NCBI RefSeq assembly: GCF_041734735.1
Contig: NC_134878.1
Span: forward strand, 48,275,158 to 48,339,157
DNA: 64,000 nucleotides
From: Babylonia areolata
Lineage: Eukaryota > Mollusca > Gastropoda > Neogastropoda > Buccinidae
Reading direction: 5' to 3'
Shown here: one piece after another, positions 54,884 through 64,000 of the stretch
How positions within the stretch are numbered: the stretch's first letter is position 1
Layout: the number at the start of each line of letters is the position of its first letter
Translations under genes and position numbers: made by a program
The notes under the pieces: generated by a model
Told to the model about the DNA's origin: nothing
The model's database searches: none
Seen by the model: the letters and a program-made list of their open reading frames with translations, nothing else

Positions 54884-55380
54884 GACTCACTTGTGATAAA
54901 TTAAGTCCCCTAGCATTAATTACAGAGTAATTTCCCTTTTTTACTATCTGCACCAAAACGTTGGCAAAATAAATAAAAATTCCATGCTTAGCAAAAGAAG
55001 TTCCTGTTTGAACAAAAAATGATAATAATGACTCCTCTTGTTGTTGTGTCAGAATAAGAGGTCAAAGTGCCAAGTTTAGAGAATACAAAAAATATAAATA
55101 TAACAGTAAATGCAGTTTGCATATAATTAGGCTTCTTTTTTAATTTTTTTGTGCCCATCCCAGAGGTGCAATATTGTTTTAAACAAGATGACTGGAAAGA
55201 ACTGAATTTTTCCTATTTTTATGCCAAATTTGGTGTCAACTGACAAAGTATTTGCAGAGAAAATGTCAATGTTAAAGTTTACCATGGACACACAGACACA
55301 CGGACACACACACACACACACACACAGACAACCGAACACCGGGTTAAAACATAGACTCACTTTGTTTACACAAGTGAGTC
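54884..55380 (+). mobile_element. Helentron-like short non-autonomous element (candidate)
   Basis: A 12-bp GACTCACTTGTG at 54884-54895 is repeated inverted as CACAAGTGAGTC at 55369-55380. The 3' end forms a perfect 9-bp stem (GACTCACTT 55354-55362, AAGTGAGTC 55372-55380) with a 9-nt loop. A (CA)n-type tract lies near the 3' end (about 55290-55326). Subterminal inverted repeats, an internal microsatellite and a 3' terminal hairpin are the hallmarks of Helentron-associated elements (DINE/HINE, mollusc pearl elements). There is no target duplication evident and no coding capacity. Exact ends may extend a few bases on both sides. Confidence 0.55.
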
Positions 55381-55740
55381 AAAAAATGAAACAACAACAA
55401 TTTAAAAACAACAACAACAAAAAACAACGAAACAAACAAACAAAAAACCACCACAAAACAAAATCCATGAATGCAACTGAGCACAATGTCAGAAATGTAG
55501 TTTGATATCCAATGCACATTGGGCAAATTGATTATCAACACTATCATTTTGAGATCATAGTCTCCGGCTTGCTATCGCAATTAATACGCGCGCGCGCGCA
55601 CACACATTGACACACACACACACACTTGCCTACTGTACACTCTGACATAACCTTCTCCCTCTTTCTCTCTCACACACACACACCGTCTCTCTCTTTCTCT
55701 CTCCCTCTCTCTCTCATTCAACACACACAAGCCCGATCAC
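55381..55740. repeat. AT-rich spacer with (CG)n(CA)n and (CT)n tracts
   Basis: Contains an (AAC)-rich stretch at 55385-55460, (CG)n/(CA)n at 55587-55625 and a CT/TCTC tract at about 55663-55715. No gene seen. Confidence 0.8.
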
Positions 55741-56038
55741 TTCCCCTGACGTGTGGGAATCAAGAGACTGGAAAGCCAGCCGGTCGCCAACGCAGGGCGA
55801 ACGGCGAGCCGCGATGTCAATTTTTAGGAAAACACAGTCGTGCCCCCTTCAGCGAAGTCACATGACTGTCAACCAGTTTGACTTGGAGACGCGTGTGTGA
55901 GAAAGAGTTGAGCCAACTTTTCACAAGTTAAAGAACGTCATTTTTGTTCATATGAGTGTCTGTGCAGTTATGAAATAAAAAATGAGCCGAGTATCCAGTT
56001 TTCCCAGTCGACCGCCTTCGAGGCCTTCCTCAGAACAG
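55741..56038 (+). promoter_or_regulatory. Candidate promoter and first coding exon of an unknown host gene
   Basis: A locally GC-richer unique segment with a TGACGT (55747-55752) and the E-box palindrome GTCACATGAC (55857-55866). It is followed by an ATG at 55982 that opens a short frame, MSRVSSFPSRPPSRPSSEQ, ending exactly at a strong donor CAG|GTAAGC (GT at 56039) in phase 0. No downstream exon or protein family could be identified, so this rests on splice and motif signals. It could equally be a non-coding first exon or chance. Confidence 0.25.
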
Positions 56039-56774
56039 GTAAGCAAAAACTGAAGTGATGATCCTTGTTGTTTTCCGAAGTGCTCGCATGCCCTGTAAGT
56101 GTCGTCTGCTTCGAAAGAGTGGCGCTTGCGTGCATGTACACGTTTTAGCACAAACGATTTTTCACTAATGATTTGTGCGAGTGACTGAGTCACCGGCCAA
56201 AGAACACTGTTTACCCCACTTGTTCTTCAGTACTTAAATTATCAAGTTTATCGATTGGATCTATCGCCGGTATTAAAGAAAAAAAAATCTTTCCAATCCA
56301 GGTTGTGTAGATTGTAGTGATTCATACTGTCACACTGTGGCAGTCACTATTGTTACGGTTCGTTTGATTTTCTGTTGAAAAAAGAAAAAGAAGCTATTGT
56401 CATGATTAATTGTTAAGGCTGCTGAATGTTAACCTCGGGGCAGGGATCATGTTGAGGCCGGCCCGGGGAGTTTGTGGGTAGGTCGATATTGTCTTTTAAA
56501 TCCACGTTGTAGATTTTAGTCGGAAATAATGATGACGCTGTCAGTCCACTAGGATGGTGGTTTGGATCGAATTTGTGTTTAACATAAGTACATTACATTT
56601 CTCAGTTTTACATTCTCTCTTTTCCCCCAGCACCTACCCCCGTCAGTCCCTCAGTCTCCCTCTCTGTGTGTGACTATATCCAGTATTGTGTTGTGTAGGG
56701 CGGGGACTGGATGTAATAAAACACACCAGTGCTTATATCAGTTATCCTCAGTCGAAAATAAAGAAATTTGATTG

Positions 56775-56778
<4 letters not shown>

Positions 56779-56822
<44 letters not shown>
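56779..56822. repeat. (CT)n microsatellite
   Basis: Uninterrupted CT dinucleotide run. Confidence 0.95.
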
Positions 56823-56825
<3 letters not shown>

Positions 56826-57305
56826 TTATCGGAGTTATCTAGTGCCGTGTTCCACAGGCGGCCATTTCGTGTTTGACTGCCGGTGGTATTCTGATCTCCG
56901 AATACATAACTTGCCTCACTGCAAGCATTGTGGTAATATACAGACGTAAAAATAATGATCAGCAGATAATAATTTCTACTTGTTAAAATATCGAAATATA
57001 TATGTACCTACCAAGTTCAGAGCCTTGGCTACCAAACAAAGATGTCAGTAGTTTTCATTCATTTCAAATAGTTATGTACTGTAAGTTATATTTCCTTTGC
57101 TGATTTGCATGGAGTGCAGTTTGTATATAATTATGTGATGTGTGATATGCTAATTGAGGATAGGGGAAGGGTAGACGAGAAAGACAAAACTGGTGTTTGG
57201 TCTTCATTGTCCGTATCATATAAAGCATGTACATAGTATTTTGAGTCGAACTTTTGTCTGCACCCTTCATGATTTGGGCATAAGTCATAAAAATCGCACA
57301 TGTAC

Positions 57306-57482
57306 GTTTCTCTCTCTGTCTCTGTCACCCTCTCTGTCTCTGTCACACACTCTCTGTCTCTGTGGGTCTCTCTCTCTCTGTGTTCCCCCCACCCCCTCTC
57401 TCTATCTCTGCTCTGTCTCTCTATGTGTCTCGCTCTCTCTCTAGTCTCTCTCTCAGCCCCCCTCCCCCTCTCTCTTCTTTCT

Positions 57483-57524
<42 letters not shown>
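57306..57524. repeat. Polypyrimidine (CT)n tract followed by (GA)n
   Basis: Degenerate CTCTGT/CTCTCC pyrimidine tract (57306-57483) that switches at 57484 to a clean (GA)n run (57484-57524). CT next to GA is self-complementary and could form a hairpin. Confidence 0.92.
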
Positions 57525-57527
<3 letters not shown>

Positions 57528-57667
57528 CACATAAATATAAAGGTACCTTACGTCTCCGTGCGCACGTCTGTGCTTACACACATCACGCACTGATATTTTT
57601 CTTAAAATTCCTGCTTCCAACCCTTCCACCACCATCTCTCCCAGTTCAACCATTCCACCATCCATGC

Positions 57668-57863
57668 CACCCTCTGTCTCTGTCTCTCTCTATCCCCGCT
57701 CTTTTCCCCTCTCTCTCTCTTTCTCTCTCTGGAACTTGCTTGTTTCTGTCCCTGTCTCGTCTGTCTGTCTGTCTCTCTCTCCCCCCCCTCTCTCTGTGCC
57801 CCTCTTATGTGTCCCTCTCTGTCTCTCACTGCCTCTTTTCCTCTCTCTCTCTCTGTGGAACTT
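57668..57863. repeat. Degenerate polypyrimidine tract
   Basis: CT/CTGT-rich stretch with CCCC interruptions. Apparent frames here are low-complexity artefacts. Confidence 0.9.
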
Positions 57864-58222
57864 GTGGTAAGGCTAATGGCAATCGAGCACGAGCTGTTGG
57901 CAGTATGAGAATGAAGGAAAAGATCGATCCGCTGATGAAGAATAAGCAGTAAATTTTCTCCTCTTCTGGCGGACCCTGAGTGACCCAGCGTGGTTGCTAT
58001 CATTCAAACTGGGTGATGGATAGGGTATAGTGCAGCTTCGTCCGGAGCAGCCACCGCTTGCCTTCAAACAGCATCCGTCTAAGAGAAAGAAGGAAAGAAA
58101 GAAAGAAAGAAAAAGAAAAAAAAGAAAGAAAACATTACAGCCAGTTTACTGAATAATGTAGACAAGTCACTGTTTGTTGTACAGGACAATACACTGAATA
58201 CCGGCAGTGTAGTGTTCAGTTG

Positions 58223-58229
58223 CACACAC

Positions 58230-58303
<74 letters not shown>

Positions 58304-58320
58304 ACTTTCTCTCTCTCTCA
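58223..58320. repeat. (CA)n then (CT)n microsatellite
   Basis: CA run of about 40 units (58223-58301) followed by a short CT run. A poly-purine AAAG tract (58082-58130) lies just upstream. Confidence 0.95.
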
Positions 58321-58413
58321 CTCTCTCTCAGTCACTCAGTCAGTGCAGTCTGTATTTGCAGATAACGTCAACAAAGCAAGCTGCACACGATTGTCATAAA
58401 ATCGCCGAATGAG

Positions 58414-58417
<4 letters not shown>

Positions 58418-58458
<41 letters not shown>

Positions 58459-58487
58459 ATTCTGACTGGCTCACTGTGGTAAAGCAG

Positions 58488-58534
<47 letters not shown>
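58418..58534. repeat. (GA)n and (TA)n microsatellites
   Basis: GA run at 58418-58454 and a pure TA run at 58492-58534. Confidence 0.95.
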
Positions 58535-58537
<3 letters not shown>

Positions 58538-58866
58538 TGCCCACTCCATTAACACCATCCCTCACTACACCCTTCCCCCTCCCCCCCTCCATATCTATGA
58601 CATAGCACGGTAAAGGGCTCAGAAAAAGAGGAGAGGGGCTGGGTGGATTGCATGGAGGTCTGACGGCTTAATTACGGGTGGAACATGCAAAAATTGTGTG
58701 ACCCGTTCTTTGTTATTCGATGAATGAATGCACCTTTCTGCACCGGCAGACGCGAGCTCGCTTCTGTGATTTCTTTTCTTCTCATCTTCTAACACTGGGT
58801 CATAGGTGCATGATCGAGCTGATCATGCATTCGCAACAGGAACATAGTATGTTTGACTGCCGGATA

Positions 58867-58867
<1 letters not shown>

Positions 58868-58922
<55 letters not shown>
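58868..58922. repeat. (CA)n microsatellite
   Basis: Uninterrupted CA run of about 27 units. Confidence 0.95.
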
Positions 58923-58927
<5 letters not shown>

Positions 58928-59319
58928 ATCCGCTTTCCGTCAGTTTCGTGTGTGCACTTATTTCTGTTGGCTTTTGTATATGTGAACCACGCTCTGATAT
59001 CTCGTTGTGATATGGACTACGACTCCGAGGGGGTCCAATGGTTGTCGGTCACAAAGGAGTTCCACCTCTAGTTTGTACCAGTAGCCAAGACAGGGTGGAT
59101 TTTGTGCACTTATTCAAATGTTAATTTAGGCCAGACGGAAACTTTATTTCATCAAGAAACTCGGATCGCAGGTGATTGACTTAAAAGACTTAATCTTATA
59201 CATGTTTGTAAAGTTGGATGTTTTTTCCTTTCTGGTCAGAGACATCGTTAAGAAAGAGGGAGAGAAGGAAAAATGTCCTATAAGTCATATAGAATAAAAA
59301 CTCCATTCTACACTCACAC

Positions 59320-59340
59320 GCTCTCTCTCTGTCTCTCCGC

Positions 59341-59390
<50 letters not shown>

Positions 59391-59392
59391 GT
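59320..59392. repeat. (CT)n(CA)n microsatellite
   Basis: CT-rich tract with two GT interruptions, ending in a short CA run. Confidence 0.93.
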
Positions 59393-60042
59393 TCTCACAC
59401 AAACCATACGCATGGCTTACACATACATAGAAGACAATAACTAATGCATAAGCATTCGCACGAAACTAAAGCGAGAGGAATACCTTGGCCTATTATGTAG
59501 GTGATCGAGTGTTCAAGCCTGACTGGTCTAGCTTCAGTATGAGCAGGGGTTGTTTTGGTTACTTACCATTTTAAAACACCTTGCACACACCCTAGATATA
59601 GAACGGAAAGGAGCGAGCAGAGCATTGTTTCACACCAGTCCTTAATAAATACAAATCAGAATGAACATTCTTTCTTTAGTTTGTTTCTTGTTTGGTTGGT
59701 TGATGTATTTTTGTTAGCACGTTTGCTTTTGTCAGACCACGAGAACTGCAGAAAGGAGCTCTCTCTCTCTCTGTCTGTCTGTCTGTCTGTCTCCTCTCAG
59801 GCTCTCTCCCATCCTCCCTTCTCCTCATCTTTTTCAGTTTTTTGTTTGAATGAGAGTCTTCTCGAATTATGCAGTTGGTCTTCTCACAGTCGCACTGCGT
59901 TTCCTGCAGTTTCAGCGAAGGCTTGTACTACCATGTTTTACGGTAATTGTAATCTTACTCGGTCTTAGACCCTGAGGAGGGCGAGGACCGGGTGAAAAGT
60001 GAAGTATCCACTTTGCTTAGTCCTCATTTCCTCTAGAGAGTC

Positions 60043-60049
60043 CAATCAG

Positions 60050-60080
<31 letters not shown>
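60043..60080. repeat. (CAAT)n microsatellite
   Basis: CAAT tetranucleotide repeated about eight times. Confidence 0.93.
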
Positions 60081-60559
60081 GTCTCTCTGTCCCTGCCCCC
60101 ACCCCGGCCCCTCCCCGTTTCATCTCGTTGGAAACTGAGCAAACAAACACTTTAGCGTCTTGGCAAGAACAAACTGAGCAGGTCCTGACCATGCAAGTGG
60201 TTGGCATGGGAGCGTACAATTGTTTGAGCCTGGCTTTAAACATACAAGGCCTACCTTACTCCCCAATATGAGAAGGTTTTCAGCATAAACAGCAGTTGTC
60301 TTTTCTCATAGACAAAGAGCAACGAGAGGAGGAAACAAAGACGTTGTTGGTATCATATTTCCACCCCCGCTCAATGTCTCCATCCAACTGTTTCGTTTTG
60401 TGTATGTTTACACATTGGCGAGAATGCGGAACACTACCTTTATTATGTATTCATTCTCTCTGCGTGTTCTCCTCCGCGTTCTGAGTCTCCACTTCCTGCT
60501 CTCTTTCTCTGTGGTATGGTGGTGTTGGTAATGTTGTGTGTGTGCGTGGGGGGTTGGTT

Positions 60560-63500
60560 TAAATAAACTTTAATTATTCAACAATACACATGATTACAAT
60601 GCATTGAATGACAAAAGAGCATCAACAAGCTTAAAGCTTATACTGTGCTCACAACGTTGCACTTCAATTTTATCATGACGGCAGATGAACCATATTATGA
60701 CTTGTATGAAATAACATGCATAAACAGTAAGTAATGTAATGATGAAATAAAACAAATAAACAAACAGTACATAATATAGTAAAATAATGCTAATATCAAT
60801 ATTAACATGAGATTAAATTTGTTATCACCAAAGTAATTGGCCTAATAGAAGAAAAACACGAAGAAGAAGAAGAAAATTTAGAAGAATGGAGGGTAAGGTG
60901 GTGGAGGAGGGGGAACAGAGGGGAGAGGAGAAATTCTAACAGATCATTGGCCAATCCATTCACCTTGAATATTTGGTCAGTCAAAAAATTCAACATATAT
61001 TTTACGAATAGAATCATGTTGTACTCTTTCTTCACAATACTTTCTAAGCTAAAATCTATTTGAATCGGAGATAAACTGGTGGACAGTTTGAAATATGAAT
61101 ATATTTGTATGATTTTGGAGAACAGGATCTCCATGCAACAGAATTTTAACGTGAATGTAGTTTGGAGATAAATTTAAGATTGTGTTTGCCCGAGCCATAT
61201 GAAAGTCTTGACAAAATAATAAATAATGTTCAGCAGTTTCGCTTGCAGTGCCACAAGCACAAAGTGGGTCGTTTATTAAATGTCTGTTGAACATATCTTC
61301 TCTTAAGTCACTAATCCCTAGACGAAGTCGACAGTGAATGATTTGTTCCTTCCGTTTACCATAGTAATAATAGCTAGGCACTACAGCATCGTTAGCACAT
61401 AGGTAATGTTTAAGCTGGCTTAAGGAATTGCTGGTTTTAACATAATCAGGTAGAGAATTCCAGAGATAAGTAGTAGATGGTATGAATGATTTCCGATAGA
61501 GTTCGGTGTGAAATCTTGGTACGGTGCGTTCCAATGACCTGCGTCTATGGTAAGGGTTATTGTCTGAAACAAGACCAGGAACAAGACCATTTAGGTAGTT
61601 AGGGCATAGACCGTTAACCATCTTGAAATAATGCACAAGTTTGTGTCTTTTCCTTCTTTCCTTAAGTGTACAGAACCCTGATTCTTGGTATATTTTTTGG
61701 TGGCTTGTCCCACGAACAGCTCCAGTTATGGTTCTTAATGCATCAAGCTGTAAATTTTCCAGAGAATCTGATTGTGCATCTGTGCAATTATCCCAAACAA
61801 TATCAGCATAGTCAAAATGTGGTAATATGAATGATTTGTACATGATTTCTAATGCTCTCCTATTTAACTTGTACTTATACGTCTTAAGACAAGAAACCAA
61901 CATAGTTACAGCATTGATTATACTTTTAATATGTTCCTCCCATTTACAGTTGTTTTGGAGTATGACGCCTAGATGTTTATGTGTGTCTGTACTTTGTAAT
62001 GGTGTGATGCCAAAAGTAAGAGGTAAAATTGTGTCAGTGTTTCGAGAAAAATTTAATAACTCTGTTTTCCCCTCATTAAATTTGACTTTCCATCGCTTAG
62101 CCCAAGAATCTATCTTTTCTAAGTCAGAATTGAGTGTTTGTGCACGGATGTTTGGGTTATTTAGTGCTAAGGACATACTTGTATCATCTGCAAATAGCTT
62201 AATGTTTGAATGGATGTCGTATACAATATCATTGATATAGATAAGGAATAATAGTGGACCAAGTACAGAGCCTTGAGGAACACCTGCGGGTATTCCTTTG
62301 TAATCAGACTTATCACTCTTTATAACAACTGCTTGGATACGGTTAGAGAGGTAATCGGAAAACCAGTCAAGTAATTTGCCTCGTATGCCATTCGCTCTTA
62401 ACTTCAGAAGAAGTCCCTTATGCCAAACTCGATCAAAAGCTTTAGATATATCAAAGTACACAGCCTGGGTTGTGACTCCATTATCAAAAGATGAGCATAA
62501 GTCATTATAAATACAGAGCAACTGATTTACTGTCGAATCACCAGGAATAAAACCTGACTGGGAAGGAGATAAAATATGATTTGATGAAAAAAAACTTGTA
62601 AACTTGCTTATGGATGCATCTCTCAAGGACTTTACCAACACAGCTAAGCAAAGAGATTGGACGGTAATTACTACAAAGTTCCTTCGAAGCTTTTTTATGC
62701 AGAGGATTTACATGTGCTGTTTTCCATACCAGAGGAAATTTTGATTCATGAAGGCTTTTGTTGAAAATCCTGGTTAGTGGGTCTAGAATGGCTGGCAATG
62801 AGGCAATTAACAATCTGTTATGTACAAGATCTGGCCCTACCGCTTTATTTTTATTTAGATTTAGAATAACACCTTCAACATCAGAAGTAGTAAGCGCTAT
62901 GTCTGTAAGTTCTAAGTCGAGGAATGGAATATCAGGTAAATCTTTTTCGCTGTCTTCAAGAGTGGATTGTGAAATGAAAAAGTTGTTAAAAACATCAGCT
63001 TTATCTTTGTTTTTATAATAGACAATACCATTAGATATAATAGGGGGAATTTCATCTGACCCAACACCTTTCTTTCTCAAAAATGACTTAACAAGTTTCC
63101 ACCATTCTTTTGTTCCAAAATTGGATGAAGTTGTTATCTTATTTTCTAAATTGGTGATATACTCAAGCTGTCTTTGTTTTTCTCTATATGTAACATAGTT
63201 CCTAAAACACCGAAATTGTTGCCAGTCTTCTGGTTTGTTAGTTTGTTTAGCTAATTTATGAATTATTTTACGTTCCTCTATTAGCAGCCTAATTTCATCT
63301 GTCATCCAAGGGACATCATTTGGACGTACAGTGATAGTCTTCGTTGGCATACATTGCTTTGCTTTATCCATTATAATATTTGAAAACGTTTCCGCACTTT
63401 CGTCAATTGTTTTATTATTGGTCACTTCATCCCAATTAACCTGGTGTAGGAGATTGCAAAATCTATATGTATCTAACTTATTGTAATTGAAAATTGTTCT

Positions 63501-64000
63501 TTTAAATGACTGTTCTCTAACTACTGTATTCTTGACAACCACATAAGGTACACTATGGTCACTGCAGATAGCAGGCATGACATCCGTTGATTTGATCATA
63601 CTGGGGCTTTGAGTAAGTATAAGATCTAAGCATGAACTTGTTACTTCGGTAATCCTCGTTGGTTCATTTATTAACTGCTTAATATGGTAGCGATTCAAAA
63701 TATCTACTAAGTGGGGTGATGGTATTGTTAGGAAATCAGTATTAAAATCACCAAGAATCAAGAATTTGTTTGTGGTGTCATTGGCTCTACGTATGCTTTC
63801 TTCGATCAAATTCCAGTAATTAACATTGGAGTTAGGTGGACGATAAAAAGATCCAATTAATAAACTTATTTGATCTAATTTTGTCTCAACCCATACAGCT
63901 TCTAAACCGTTTACATGAAGGTCATTGCGAGGTTTACAATATAAATTATTTTTCACATAAATAGCAACACCGCCATGTGGATCGTTTGTTCTGTCACATC
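60560..64000 (-). mobile_element. CR1/Jockey-type LINE, runs off the window
   Basis: Minus-strand non-LTR retrotransposon whose 5' end lies beyond 64000. The visible part covers the endonuclease from DPHGGVAIYVKNNLYCK to the C-terminus, with a probable 3' UTR of about 490 bp (60560-61048; exact end uncertain). It is related along its length to the split copy at 22295-26945 and serves to interpret it. No RNase H domain is present. Confidence 0.87.
61049..64000 (-). pseudogene. LINE ORF2 (endonuclease and reverse transcriptase)
   Basis: Two overlapping minus-strand frames (64000-62538 and 62641-61049) cover one polyprotein. The first holds endonuclease blocks (SFYRPPNSNVNYWNLI, LILGDFNTDF, SDHSVPYVVV), a basic linker and the RT start (NYRPISLLSCVGKVLERCIHKQVYKF). 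The second holds the remaining RT ([51 protein letters not shown] near 62190) and the C-terminal GKRKEQIIHCRLRLGISDL with CACGTASETAEHYLLFC. They meet at an A8 run near 62585-62600, so one frameshift separates them, possibly a homopolymer error. The stop is at 61049-61051. Confidence 0.86.

Larger units (their letters stand above)
56039..60550. other. Non-coding, microsatellite-rich region
   Basis: No gene recognised in 4.5 kb. It may be intron or intergenic DNA. The main simple repeats are listed separately; between them the sequence is unique and AT-rich with only short frames. Confidence 0.6.

Noticed and set aside
57193-57952. Frames in CT/GA-rich DNA
   Set aside because: Serine/leucine runs from simple repeats; no start context or domain.
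58979-59071. Short frame MDYDSEGVQWLSVTKEFHL as an exon
   Set aside because: No splice signals in phase and no family resemblance; sits next to a (CA)n repeat.

Overview
The window is eukaryotic. Exons are short and bounded by GT/AG splice signals, there are many long (CA)n/(CT)n/(TA)n microsatellites, several minisatellite arrays and a 100-N assembly gap, and most of the DNA is transposable elements. The mix (a tRNA-headed SINE, an RNase H-bearing LINE resembling the snail Nimb/I group, CR1/L2-type LINEs, a DIRS-like element, a piggyBac derivative and a Helentron-like short element) suggests a mollusc, probably a gastropod. That is an inference from repeat types only.

Layout. 1-684: 3' end of an L2/CR1-like LINE. 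685-3136: non-coding with microsatellites. 3137-21714: a young Ty3/gypsy-type LTR retrotransposon arranged LTR-internal-LTR-internal-LTR with an exact 8,074-bp period. 21715-26945: a SINE head, then a minus-strand CR1/Jockey-type LINE that is split by a plus-strand L2/CR1-like LINE (23930-25497) and also carries a 57-bp retroposed tail with an 11-bp target duplication. 27764-31400: tandem repeats surrounding exons of the only recognisable host gene, a GT14 family beta-1,6-N-acetylglucosaminyltransferase (GCNT / core-2/I-branching type), with an odd in-frame 45-bp exon-end duplication. 31401-31500: assembly gap. 31501-46012: a broken DIRS-like retrotransposon interrupted by a 10-kb array (34324-44421) of four head-to-tail copies of one RNase H-bearing LINE, each copy more 5'-truncated than the one before. 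The DIRS 3' end holds a perfect 61-bp inverted repeat. 46968-48016: a TTAA-flanked, internally deleted piggyBac element. 48406-54415: a second, almost intact copy of the same LINE. 54884-55380: a Helentron-like short element. 55741-56038: a possible promoter and first exon. 56039-60550: microsatellite-rich, no recognised gene. 60560-64000: a minus-strand CR1/Jockey-type LINE running off the window.

There is no operon-like organisation. The elements are independent insertions, and nesting gives relative ages: the LINE array is younger than the DIRS element, and the L2-like LINE is younger than the CR1/Jockey LINE it splits. The LTR element is among the youngest, since its two internal regions read identically and its LTRs differ at only about five sites. 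The most unusual structures are the stepwise-truncated LINE array, the exact tandem LTR element, the in-frame exon-end duplication in the GCNT gene, and a covarying duplicated hairpin in the LINE 5' UTR.
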